A stretch of DNA of 64,000 nt from Acidimicrobiaceae bacterium. Its GTDB lineage: Bacteria > Actinomycetota > Acidimicrobiia > Acidimicrobiales > RAAP-2. The translations under genes were made by a program, and so were the position numbers. The stretch is taken from assembly GCA_027355725.1 (NCBI GenBank), contig DAIEHI010000101.1:1-64000 (forward strand), read 5' to 3'. The number at the start of each line of letters is the position of its first letter. Position 1 is the first letter of the stretch. The notes under the pieces were generated by a model. That model was not told the origin of the DNA, ran no database searches, and saw only the letters and a program-made list of their open reading frames with translations. This document shows, one piece after another, positions 18,054-27,675 of the stretch.

Positions 18054-19232
18054 TCAGTCCCACCAGAGGTCGTGACCGAGGACGCCCTTGGCAATGAGCC
18101 CCAACTGGACCTGGCTCGTTCCTTCAACAATGGTCAGCTGGCGCGCGTCGCGGTAGTACAGCTCAGTGAGGTGGTCTTCCATGTACCCAGCCGCCCCGAG
18201 CATCTGAAGGGCCAGGCCGGACGCCTTGACCGCTACTTCGGACGCGTAGTACTTGCACATCGAGAGCATCGGCACGTATTCCTTCGAGAACTTGCCTTGA
18301 TCGGCCAGCCATGCGGCTCGATACGTCAAGAGTCGCGCCGCTTCAATCTCGGTCGCACACTTGGCGATCTCCCACTGGATGCCCTGGAACTCACTGATGG
18401 TCTTGGCAAACGCCGGACGCGCCTTCACGTACTCGGTTGCGTACATCAGTGCACCCTCTGCCAGGCCAATACCACGCGCGGCGACAATGGGTCGCATCGC
18501 ATTGAGCGACTGCATAATAAGACTGAAACTCCCGTCGATCACGTTGTTTGGCGCCACGTGGACATCATCAAACTGGATATCAGCGGTGTCGATTCCCTTC
18601 ACACCCATCTTCTTGTCCACCCGAGGTCGAGACACGCCCGGAGTCGTGGCGTCGACGATGAAGCCACGAATATTCGAGTGCAGGCGTGACGAAGGGTCGC
18701 CGGTCTTGGCAAACACAATGAACCAGTCTGCCTGCATGCCGCCGCTGATCCAGCACTTCGTGCCATTGATGATGTAGCCACCCTCGACTGAAGGGTCCTC
18801 GACCGCTCGAGTCTGCATTCCCGCTACATCGGAACCCGCTCCCGGCTCCGAGAGACAGAACGACGCGCGATGTGTGCCATGAGCGATACCGGGCAGGTAG
18901 CGCTGCTTTTGATCTTCGGTGCCTGCGATCATGATCGGCCCCGTCGGCAGACGAGTGAGCAACAACATAAGCCCAAGCACGTTGGAGTACTTGGTGACCT
19001 CTTCAATCGCGAGCGCCAGGCCCATGATCCCCGCACCCGAGCCTCCATACTCTTCAGGAATACAAAGACCGAGAAGATCGGCTCTCTTGAACTCATCGAA
19101 GATGTCCTGGGGGTATTCGCTCGTCGTATCGATCTCTCGCGCTCGTGGCTTGATCTTGTCCTGGGCGAGACGGCGCACGCTCTCGCGCAGCCCTTCTAGT
19201 TCTTCAGTGAGTTCGAAATCCATACCTCTCAA
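18054..19232 (-). CDS. Acyl-CoA dehydrogenase
   Basis: CLSEPGAGSDVAGM, KCWISGG, GAAGYMEDHLTELYYRDARQLTIVEGTSQVQ motifs. Confidence 0.92.
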   Translation of the reverse strand: MRGMDFELTEELEGLRESVRRLAQDKIKPRAREIDTTSEYPQDIFDEFKRADLLGLCIPEEYGGSGAGIMGLALAIEEVTKYSNVLGLMLLLTRLPTGPIMIAGTEDQKQRYLPGIAHGTHRASFCLSEPGAGSDVAGMQTRAVEDPSVEGGYIINGTKCWISGGMQADWFIVFAKTGDPSSRLHSNIRGFIVDATTPGVSRPRVDKKMGVKGIDTADIQFDDVHVAPNNVIDGSFSLIMQSLNAMRPIVAARGIGLAEGALMYATEYVKARPAFAKTISEFQGIQWEIAKCATEIEAARLLTYRAAWLADQGKFSKEYVPMLSMCKYYASEVAVKASGLALQMLGAAGYMEDHLTELYYRDARQLTIVEGTSQVQLGLIAKGVLGHDLWWD

Positions 19233-19263
19233 GTTAGCCCTGTCCGTGTGCCAACATAGGCGG

Positions 19264-20901
19264 ATGACCCATTTCCAGCGAGCTCAGTCCCTGGACAATT
19301 TTTCAACGATTGAATATGACGTCGTCGTCGTAGGAGCAGGCATGACTGGGGCAGGCGTCGCTCTCGACGCAGCATCGAGAGGGCTACGCGTAGCGCTGCT
19401 CGACGCGGGTGATATTGCATCAGGGACGAGTTCGAAATCCTCGAAAATGGTTCACGGGGGGCTGCGATATCTACAGCAAAAGGAATTCCGCCTCGTCTAT
19501 GAGAACTTGCGTGAACGTCAGCGCCTTCTCGAGAACGCGCCGTTTCTCGTGCGCCCACTCCCATTTCTCATCCCCCTCTTTGGCCGCGACGGCACGGTCT
19601 CCAAGGCCTTAGCCAAGGGATACGCGACCGCCCTACGTCTCTATGACCTGACCGGAGGTTGGCGCATCGGGGCGCGTTACAAGAAGATCACTCGCGACGA
19701 GGCGCTCGCACATTTGCCCACGCTTCACACCGAGCGTTTGGTTGCGGGCTTCATCTATATGGACGCTCGAGGTGACGACGCACGCGTCGCGCTGACACTT
19801 GCTCGAAGTGCGGCACTCGACTTCGGAGCTGACGTCGCGAACTACGTGAAAGTCGTTGGCTTTTCGCATCGCGACAACGGTCGCGTCAGCGAGGTCTTGT
19901 GTCACGACACGATGACCGGCGCGGACCTCACGCTTCGCACCAAGACGGTCGTCAACGCATCGGGCGTCTGGGCCGACAGTGTCTTCAACATGAGCGAACG
20001 CACCCCGTCGAATCAGATCACACCGGCCAAGGGCGTTCATATCACGGTCCCGCGACATCGTTTGCCCGCCGACATAGCGGCTGTATTGACCGTACCGAAT
20101 GATCGCCGGAGTATCTTCATCGTCCCATTCGAAGAGGCGCCCTACACCTTCATCGGCACCACTGACACGTCATATGACGGGAGCTTGGACCAGCCAGAGT
20201 GCTCACCCGATGACGTGGCGTACCTGCTCAATGCAGTCAACGCCTGGACTTCGTCGGATCTCACTGCAGAGGACGTCACGGGCCTCTGGGCGGGCCTGCG
20301 CCCGCTCCTCGCTCCAAAGAGCACAGAGAAGATCAGCGAACGCACCGCTGACCTTTCGCGACGCCACCGGGTCACCAACGCCCACGACGGGGTGATACAC
20401 GTGACCGGAGGAAAATGGACCACCTATCGCCAAATGGCAGAGGACGGCGTTGATGCCTTGAAGCCCTACTTCGCAAAGCTCACCGCGTCGAAGACCAAGG
20501 GGCTTCGCCTTCACGGAGCAGGTCCGTGGCGCCCCCGTGACGAATTCGAGACTCATCTCTATCAACGTTTCGGCTCAGACGCTCAGACCGTGCTCCACCT
20601 GGCACACGACGAGCCAGAGTTGAGTGAGCTCGTCATAGAGGGTCTACCTTTCATCGGTGCCGAATTCGTCTACAGCGCGCGACACGAAATGGCCACTTCA
20701 CTTGTCGATTTGCTCACTCGCCGCACGCGCGCACACCTTCAAGACGCCCGCGCCACGCTCGCCGCGGCACCGAAGATAGCTCGACTCGTGGCCCAAGAGC
20801 TTGGGTGGGACGACGTCGAGATCGAAGCACAAATTCACAGTTATGGCGCGCTCGTGACCAGTGAGTTCGCGGCCGCCGGCATCACCGTGGAGCGACCGTG
20901 A
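19264..20901 (+). CDS. glpD: Glycerol-3-phosphate dehydrogenase (FAD)
   Basis: YDVVVVGAGMTGAGVALDAASRGLRVALLDAGDIASGTSSKSSKMVHGGLRYLQQ; ATG at 19264 preferred (track start lies in the divergent gene). Confidence 0.9.
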   Translation: MTHFQRAQSLDNFSTIEYDVVVVGAGMTGAGVALDAASRGLRVALLDAGDIASGTSSKSSKMVHGGLRYLQQKEFRLVYENLRERQRLLENAPFLVRPLPFLIPLFGRDGTVSKALAKGYATALRLYDLTGGWRIGARYKKITRDEALAHLPTLHTERLVAGFIYMDARGDDARVALTLARSAALDFGADVANYVKVVGFSHRDNGRVSEVLCHDTMTGADLTLRTKTVVNASGVWADSVFNMSERTPSNQITPAKGVHITVPRHRLPADIAAVLTVPNDRRSIFIVPFEEAPYTFIGTTDTSYDGSLDQPECSPDDVAYLLNAVNAWTSSDLTAEDVTGLWAGLRPLLAPKSTEKISERTADLSRRHRVTNAHDGVIHVTGGKWTTYRQMAEDGVDALKPYFAKLTASKTKGLRLHGAGPWRPRDEFETHLYQRFGSDAQTVLHLAHDEPELSELVIEGLPFIGAEFVYSARHEMATSLVDLLTRRTRAHLQDARATLAAAPKIARLVAQELGWDDVEIEAQIHSYGALVTSEFAAAGITVERP

Positions 20902-22349
20902 CGCTTCCCCAAATGCCGAACCACTACCCGAGTTCGACCTTTGACGGAGAAGTACCGGCCGCGGCACCGACCACGCTGCTCGGCGCACTTGACGCCATTG
21001 GTGTCAGCTACGACGTCTCGCCAGAAGAGCGTGCGTCACACGGGCGCGATTGGTGGCCGCTCAGTATCCGCGACGTCTATCAAGGTCACGTTCCCCACTG
21101 GCCGGGAGTCGTCGTTCGTCCACGTTCCACTGACGAGGTCAGCAAGATCTTGAGACTCGCGAGTGAACAGGGCGTCGCCGTCACAGCCCAAGGTGGGCGT
21201 TCTGGCGTAGAAGGTGGCGCGGTGGCCCCAACGGGCGGCGTCGCCCTTGATCTCACCGGGCTCAATCGAGTGATCACTCTCGACACCACCTCTGGAACGG
21301 TGCGCGTTGAAGCGGGACTCTTTGGACCAGAGCTCGAGTCGTATGTCGGCGCGCACGGTTGGACCGTCGGTCATTATCCCCAGTCGTTCGACCTAGCCAC
21401 TGTTGGAGGATGGATCGCCTGCCGAGGTGCGGGGCAGTACTCGAATCGATACGGCAAGATCGAAGACATCGTGCGCGCGCTGACCGTGGTGCTAGCCAAT
21501 GGTGACGTCATTCAACTCGGGGGTCGCGCTCCACGACAGGCGGTCGGCCCCGACCTTCTTCAACTCTTCGTAGGTTCAGAGGGTGCCCTCGGCATCATCA
21601 CCGAGGCGACCCTCGTAGTTCACCCCAAACCCACGCACGAGCAGCGTGCCGCCTTTGGCTTTGACTCCTTTGAAGAGGGCCTCGATGCATGTCGACGAAT
21701 CATGCAACGCCATGCTCGACCCGCGGTGCTTCGTCTCTATGATCACGCCGAGTCTGAACGCAGTTTCGAGGCGGGACTATGTGTGCTGATAGTGCTCGAC
21801 GAAGGTGACCCCTCGCTCGTGGATGCAACGATGACGATCGTGCTCGAGGAGTGTTTCCAGGCAACTTCTCTCGACGAGGCGCTCGTCGAGAGATGGATGA
21901 GTCATCGAAATGACGTCAGTGCACTCGCCTCGCTCTGGGAACACGGTGTTGTCGTCGACACGATCGAGGTCGCCGGCTCGTGGGCCGCACTCGCACCCAT
22001 GCGCCGCCACGTCATCGGGGCACTTGAGTCCCTTGAGGACATGCTCGTCGTCTCAGCGCACCAATCACACGCATACAGCGATGGCGCGTGTCTCTACTTC
22101 ACGTTCGCGGGGCGACCAACGGGCGACCCCACCGCCTTTTATCGGCGCACCTGGGATGAGGCGACGGCCGTGGTGCTGGCGAGCGGCGGCGCACTGAGTC
22201 ACCACCACGGCGTTGGCAGAAACCGTGCTCGCTTCGTACCAGCCGCGCTCGCGAGCGCCTATCCGCTGCTCGTCGCGCTGAAGGCTCAACTTGACCCACT
22301 CAACATCCTCAATCCTGGAGTCCTTGGGATCGGCGGCGATCCGTGGTGA
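20898..22349 (+). CDS. FAD-binding oxidase, alkyldihydroxyacetonephosphate synthase (AGPS)-like
   Basis: PCMH FAD-binding GGRSGVEGGAVAPTGGVALDL...; C-terminal LSHHHGVGRNR His motif characteristic of AGPS. Confidence 0.8.
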   Translation: MTLPQMPNHYPSSTFDGEVPAAAPTTLLGALDAIGVSYDVSPEERASHGRDWWPLSIRDVYQGHVPHWPGVVVRPRSTDEVSKILRLASEQGVAVTAQGGRSGVEGGAVAPTGGVALDLTGLNRVITLDTTSGTVRVEAGLFGPELESYVGAHGWTVGHYPQSFDLATVGGWIACRGAGQYSNRYGKIEDIVRALTVVLANGDVIQLGGRAPRQAVGPDLLQLFVGSEGALGIITEATLVVHPKPTHEQRAAFGFDSFEEGLDACRRIMQRHARPAVLRLYDHAESERSFEAGLCVLIVLDEGDPSLVDATMTIVLEECFQATSLDEALVERWMSHRNDVSALASLWEHGVVVDTIEVAGSWAALAPMRRHVIGALESLEDMLVVSAHQSHAYSDGACLYFTFAGRPTGDPTAFYRRTWDEATAVVLASGGALSHHHGVGRNRARFVPAALASAYPLLVALKAQLDPLNILNPGVLGIGGDPW

Positions 22350-23794
22350 GGGCCTTGGCCATTGATATCGGTACAACGATCCTGCGCACCGGCATCGTCG
22401 ATACATCAGGCAACGTAACGCACACACACCAGCACGCGCTGAGTGTTGCTACGCCCAACCCAGGTGAGGTGGAACTCGACGCGCGAGAGATTGCACGACT
22501 GACGCTCGAGTTGGCGCGACGCACCATCGCCGACGGTGGCCAGTGCGAGTTCGTGGGCATCACCAATCAACGCGCCACGACAATTGTCTTTGACCCCGTA
22601 ACGGGCGAGCCCGTTGGCCCGGCACTCGGTTGGCAAGACCTTCGCACGGTCATCGACTGTCTCGTGTTACAGAGCGAAGGACTGCGACTGGCTCCCAATC
22701 AGTCCGCGACCAAAGCCCAATGGCTCGTACGTGCATCGGGTCGACCGGCGAAGGAACTTCGCTTTGCGACGATTGAGACGTGGGTGATGTGGCATCTCAC
22801 TGGAGGCGACGCACACGTGAGTGACCACTCAAACGCAGGGGTCACCGGCCTGGTCAACGTTGACGTCGATGCGTGGGATGCGCGTGCACTCGAAGTCCTC
22901 GGTCTCGACATCGAGATGATGCCTACCCTGGTCAGCACTATGGGTCAGCACGGCGTCGCGCGCGCGCTTCCCGGTGCACCACGCATCACCGCACTCATCG
23001 GCGACCAACCAGCTTCGCTTTTTGGACAGTGTTGTGTCACCCAGGGCGCGAAGATCACCTTTGGCACCGGCGCCATGCTCGACAGCGTCAGTGGATCGAA
23101 GGGGCCGACCACGCTGACCAAGTTCGCCTCGGGCTGCTTTCCAATTGTCGCGCGCAGCCAAGGTGGAACGCTGACCTGGGGTATCGAAGGGATAGTGCTC
23201 GCGGCCGGATCATGCATTGAATGGCTTCGCGATGACCTGGGTCTCATCAAGGATCCCAAAGATTCAGAGTCACTGGCGGTTTCAGTCGAGTCCACCAATG
23301 GCGTATGGTTCGTCCCAGCACTCTCGGGACTCGGGACCCCCCAGTGGGACTTTGGCGCACGCGGAGGCTTCTTTGGCATCACGCGCGGCACCACGAAGGC
23401 ACACATGGTACGCGCGGTGCTCGAGGGAATTGCTCATCGTGGCGCGGACCTTGTTGACGCCGCGCAGCAGGAGATTGGTGCTGCGTTTGAGGAGATTCGT
23501 GTTGACGGTGGCATGACGGCGAACACGTTCTTCGTTCAGTCCCTCACCAACTTCACGGGCATCCCGGTCACCGTGTCGCCCCAGCGAGAAGCCACAACAC
23601 GCGGCGCGGGCCTGATGGCGCTCGTGAGCGCTGGTCACCTCTCGCTCGAGGATGTAGAACATTTGTGGTCCCCCGAGAAAGTTCTCCTGCCACAACTCTC
23701 AGACGCCGATCGAGGTGGCCTACGCGCGGCGTGGCGTGAACAGATCGCGAGAGTCGAGAGGACTATTCCAGAACTCAGTGTCGTCGAGTTCTAA
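22343..23794 (+). CDS. glpK: FGGY-family kinase, probable glycerol kinase
   Basis: ALAIDIGTTILRTGIVD, GITNQRATTIVFD, ITFGTGAMLDS, VDGGMTANTFFVQ motifs and adjacency to glpD. Confidence 0.8.
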   Translation: MVRALAIDIGTTILRTGIVDTSGNVTHTHQHALSVATPNPGEVELDAREIARLTLELARRTIADGGQCEFVGITNQRATTIVFDPVTGEPVGPALGWQDLRTVIDCLVLQSEGLRLAPNQSATKAQWLVRASGRPAKELRFATIETWVMWHLTGGDAHVSDHSNAGVTGLVNVDVDAWDARALEVLGLDIEMMPTLVSTMGQHGVARALPGAPRITALIGDQPASLFGQCCVTQGAKITFGTGAMLDSVSGSKGPTTLTKFASGCFPIVARSQGGTLTWGIEGIVLAAGSCIEWLRDDLGLIKDPKDSESLAVSVESTNGVWFVPALSGLGTPQWDFGARGGFFGITRGTTKAHMVRAVLEGIAHRGADLVDAAQQEIGAAFEEIRVDGGMTANTFFVQSLTNFTGIPVTVSPQREATTRGAGLMALVSAGHLSLEDVEHLWSPEKVLLPQLSDADRGGLRAAWREQIARVERTIPELSVVEF

Positions 23795-25017
23795 CTGATC
23801 CAGGGTCGCTCGCCCAAGGCGACTTCAAGCGACGTGGTCTCGTCGAGCAGTCGTTTCGAGAGCATGAGCGCGCGGGGCTGGCTCAGGGCGACAATACCGG
23901 TGACGACCCCCTCGCGCGCATAGAGCGCGAGCCACTTCTCTTCATCGACACCGCCCGCCACCATGACGACCTCATCACTGGGGCGCGGGTGACCAAGTAG
24001 CTGGATCTTCTTACCATATTGATCGGACCAAAAGTACGGCACCAATCTCGGCTCTGGTGCGCGGCCGGTGGTCCAGTACCGCGCCAAATGAGCAGCGTGA
24101 TCATTCGCCACCTGCCAGTGCTCGATTCGAACCAGTTCTTCACCGAGCGGACTCTGCCACATGAATCGAGCCACGTCACCAATCGCCCCCACGCGATCCG
24201 CGGCGATCAAATTCTCGCTCACTACCACGCCATTGTCCACCGTCAGTCCCGATGTCACGAGCCACTGATCATTGACGAGTGCCCCTACACCTGCGAGGAC
24301 GGCGCCCACCGGCAATGAGTCCCCATCCTCCATGAGAACGACCAGGCCGTCTTCAACGGCAACGACATCAGCGATCCTCTGGTCATTTCGAAGCTCAACA
24401 CCAACCCGCCCGCTCAGACCCTCCAGCCACGAAGAGACATCCTCTCCGAGGATGTTCATGAGGGGCCGGGGGGCCGCTTCGAGCACAACGGGCACGAGTC
24501 CTCGTGCCTGCAGAGAAGTCGCGGCTTCGGCGCCAATGAATCCTCCACCAATGACGGCGACTCGGTCCCCACGTTGGAGCTTCGAGAGCGCTGACTCAAG
24601 CGATTGAGCGTCGTCACGATTACGCAGCGTGTGCACCTGTGCACCCGCGCTGAATTGGAGTGTGCGAGCCCTCGAGCCAGTGGCCACGACAACGTGCGTC
24701 GCGCTGAGCGCCTCGCCACTATCGAGATGCACCGTGGTCGCAGCGACGTCAAGGGCTGACGCCGCTACCCCGAGCTTGAGCGTCACTTCATACTCTGCAA
24801 CTAATTGCTCGGTCGCGAGCGACGCCTTTTCGACGCCCCACTTGCCCGAAAGGATCTGCTTGGAGAGCGGCGGACGGTCATAGGGCAGGTACGGTTCATC
24901 GCCGATCAGCGTGACTGCGCCGATGAATCCGTCGCGACGTGCCGCTTCGACGAAGCGCCATCCGGCGAGTCCTGCTCCCACAACCACGACGTGATCGGAG
25001 GGTTGAAGTACTTGCAT
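23791..25017 (-). CDS. FAD-dependent ferredoxin reductase-like oxidoreductase
   Basis: VVVVGAGLAGWRFVEAARRDGFIGAVTLIGDEPYLPYDRPPLSKQ; second Rossmann VAVIGGGFIGAEAA. Confidence 0.9.
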   Translation of the reverse strand: MQVLQPSDHVVVVGAGLAGWRFVEAARRDGFIGAVTLIGDEPYLPYDRPPLSKQILSGKWGVEKASLATEQLVAEYEVTLKLGVAASALDVAATTVHLDSGEALSATHVVVATGSRARTLQFSAGAQVHTLRNRDDAQSLESALSKLQRGDRVAVIGGGFIGAEAATSLQARGLVPVVLEAAPRPLMNILGEDVSSWLEGLSGRVGVELRNDQRIADVVAVEDGLVVLMEDGDSLPVGAVLAGVGALVNDQWLVTSGLTVDNGVVVSENLIAADRVGAIGDVARFMWQSPLGEELVRIEHWQVANDHAAHLARYWTTGRAPEPRLVPYFWSDQYGKKIQLLGHPRPSDEVVMVAGGVDEEKWLALYAREGVVTGIVALSQPRALMLSKRLLDETTSLEVALGERPWIS

Positions 25018-25727
25018 CAGGCGAACTTCGCCAACCACTCTTCTGCAGTCCTAGGAGTGAGGACACAGTTGGTTGCGCGTACGTCACCCAGAACCGCGCT
25101 GGGATCACTGGAGTAATTGTGTCCAGGATAGAGCACCGTTTCGTTGCTCACCGCACTCAATCGCTCGGTCAGCGTGCGATACATCTCCTCAGGGTCCGAA
25201 CCTGGCAGGTCCGTGCGGCCACACCCCTCAAGAAAGAGGGTGTCTCCACTGATCATTCGACCTTCGACCAACAGACACTGGCTACCCGGTGTGTGACCGG
25301 GTGTGTGAAGCAGCGTGACTTCAATCGCGCCCACGTTCACCACGTCACTCGAATCATGAGCGACCAGTGTGTCGACGCCGACTCCAGTCGAGCGCTCGAT
25401 CCACGGAACCTCTTCGCGCTGGACGTGCACTGGCACGTCAACGACCTCTAGAAGTTCTCGAAGCCCGTCGACTTCTCGCCCCATGAAACTGCCACCCACG
25501 TGGTCAAAGTGGTAATGCGTGGCGAGAGCCCCTACGACACGAAGCCCATCAAGTTCAACGAGTTCCACAAGCTCTCGAGGGCGGTACGCGGGGTCGATCA
25601 ACAAGGCCTCCCCCGTTTCGATATCGCCAACGGCATAGACAAAGTTGACCATTTGGCGTGCCAATGGGTCATCGAGCGCGAAATCGCGTCCGGCGAGAAG
25701 TTGGCGAAAATAGACTCGCTCGTTCAT
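25017..25727 (-). CDS. MBL-fold metallohydrolase
   Basis: THYHFDHVGG, HTPGHTPGSQ, SGDTLF, YPGHNY motifs. Confidence 0.9.
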   Translation of the reverse strand: MNERVYFRQLLAGRDFALDDPLARQMVNFVYAVGDIETGEALLIDPAYRPRELVELVELDGLRVVGALATHYHFDHVGGSFMGREVDGLRELLEVVDVPVHVQREEVPWIERSTGVGVDTLVAHDSSDVVNVGAIEVTLLHTPGHTPGSQCLLVEGRMISGDTLFLEGCGRTDLPGSDPEEMYRTLTERLSAVSNETVLYPGHNYSSDPSAVLGDVRATNCVLTPRTAEEWLAKFA

Positions 25728-25933
25728 TGCTCGTCGGCGACGCGCGCAATCCTGGGCGCCAGCTCTTCGACCTTGGCCTTGGTCGCGTCCAGACGGGCCT
25801 CGAGCGACTCAATGATCTCAGTTGCGCGTTCGAGTTTCACGAACAGGTCGTCGACTGACACCTCACCCTGATCAAATGACGCCACAATGGCGTTCAGTTC
25901 ATCGGCCGCCTCATTCCAACTGCCTATTGTCAT
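25724..25933 (-). CDS. xseB: Exodeoxyribonuclease VII small subunit
   Basis: 69-aa helical protein FDQGEVSVDDLFVKLERATEIIESLEARL overlapping xseA. Confidence 0.85.
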   Translation of the reverse strand: MTIGSWNEAADELNAIVASFDQGEVSVDDLFVKLERATEIIESLEARLDATKAKVEELAPRIARVADEQ

Positions 25934-27204
25934 GATGTCTTCCCATCTTTTTCAATGACTACCGATTCAAACGTACCGTCGCTCACGACAACGCGCACCG
26001 TCTCACCGAGCTCAACGTCGCTGAGTGCGCGCACGACGTTACCGTTGCGCCCGGTCACGATGGCCCACCCCTGGGCCAGTCGCTTCTTCGGATCGTATGC
26101 GCCCAGCAGTTGACGATTGCTCTGAAGGAGTCGGGTCGCCGAATCCATGATGTATCCGCTCTGAAGCCCAAGACGTTGACGGGTGGCGCCCAAATGTCGT
26201 CGTTCTGCCCGTATTCGATCACGTACCGCAAAGATCATGGTGCGACGACGCTCGGCCACGTACTCAGTCGCCTCGTCGAGCATGGCCTCGCCCGCGCTCA
26301 AGACCTTCTGGGCTGGAAGACGAACGTTTCGTTCGTTCCATTCCGCCACGAGGCTCGCAATCTCCTCGCCCAACTTGGTGGGTGTGATCGCTCGGGTGTG
26401 GGCGACCAGGTCGGCAACTGACTCGTCGCCGGTATGCCCGATGCCAGTGAAGACTGGCGTCGTACTCGCCGCAATGGCTCGCGCGACGCGCTCGTCATCA
26501 AAGCAAGCCAGGTCGCCTTTGGAACCACCGCCACGCACAAGACAGATGATGTCCACTCCGTGATCGTCGAGAGTCTCAATGGCACCCACGATCTGAGCAG
26601 GCGCCGCTTCGCCCTGCACGGCGGTCTTCACGAGCGTGATGTGAAAACCGAATCCCGAGTTCAAGAGTTGCCCTGTGAAGTCGCTGTAACCTTCGGTGCC
26701 CGGGCTCGCGACCAGACCCACCCGCAGCGGCACTGACGGCACACGGCGACTCTTGTTCGTACTCAACAACCCCTCGGCATCGAGGCGGGCAATGAGCTCT
26801 TGACGGCGGCGCGCGACGTCACCCAACAGACCTTGCACGTCAATTGCGGTGACCGTGAAACCAATACGTCCTTGAGGGGCGTAGAGGTCTACGTATCCAA
26901 ACAAGTTCACAATGGTGCCGGGCTTTAACGTGATGCCGTCAGACGCCAGCTTCTTCTTCAGCGGATTCCACTGCGAGCCCCAACAGTGCGCGTTGAGCAC
27001 GGGCCGCTTCGCGTCGCTGGACGCTGAGCCCGCGTCAACCAGGTCCACGTAGAGATGTGTCTTTTCATAGACCTTGGCCACTTCGCCTCGAACCCAACGC
27101 GGGTGTCGGCGTCCAAAAGCCATCTCGAGTTGGGCGGTCAAGAGTTCATAGAACTGGCCCACTTCGTAGATGGTCTCGTCGCCTTCGCTTTCGTCGTGCT
27201 GCAC
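25930..27204 (-). CDS. xseA: Exodeoxyribonuclease VII large subunit
   Basis: OB-fold N-terminus; ICLVRGGGSKGDLACFDDERVARAIAASTTPVFTGIGHTGDESVADLVAHTRAITPT. Confidence 0.93.
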   Translation of the reverse strand: MQHDESEGDETIYEVGQFYELLTAQLEMAFGRRHPRWVRGEVAKVYEKTHLYVDLVDAGSASSDAKRPVLNAHCWGSQWNPLKKKLASDGITLKPGTIVNLFGYVDLYAPQGRIGFTVTAIDVQGLLGDVARRRQELIARLDAEGLLSTNKSRRVPSVPLRVGLVASPGTEGYSDFTGQLLNSGFGFHITLVKTAVQGEAAPAQIVGAIETLDDHGVDIICLVRGGGSKGDLACFDDERVARAIAASTTPVFTGIGHTGDESVADLVAHTRAITPTKLGEEIASLVAEWNERNVRLPAQKVLSAGEAMLDEATEYVAERRRTMIFAVRDRIRAERRHLGATRQRLGLQSGYIMDSATRLLQSNRQLLGAYDPKKRLAQGWAIVTGRNGNVVRALSDVELGETVRVVVSDGTFESVVIEKDGKTS

Positions 27205-27282
27205 GAGGCGAGGCTACTTGCCCCGTGCGACGCGTCAAGACACGCTTGTCACACGCGGCCCCGTGTGTCAGACTTAGTATGG

Positions 27283-27651
<369 letters not shown>

Positions 27652-27675
27652 CGCCCACACCAAAAAGGACCAATC

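Noticed and set aside
18919-19263. N-terminal extension of glpD ORF
   Set aside because: Antisense to acyl-CoA dehydrogenase; homology begins at ATG 19264.
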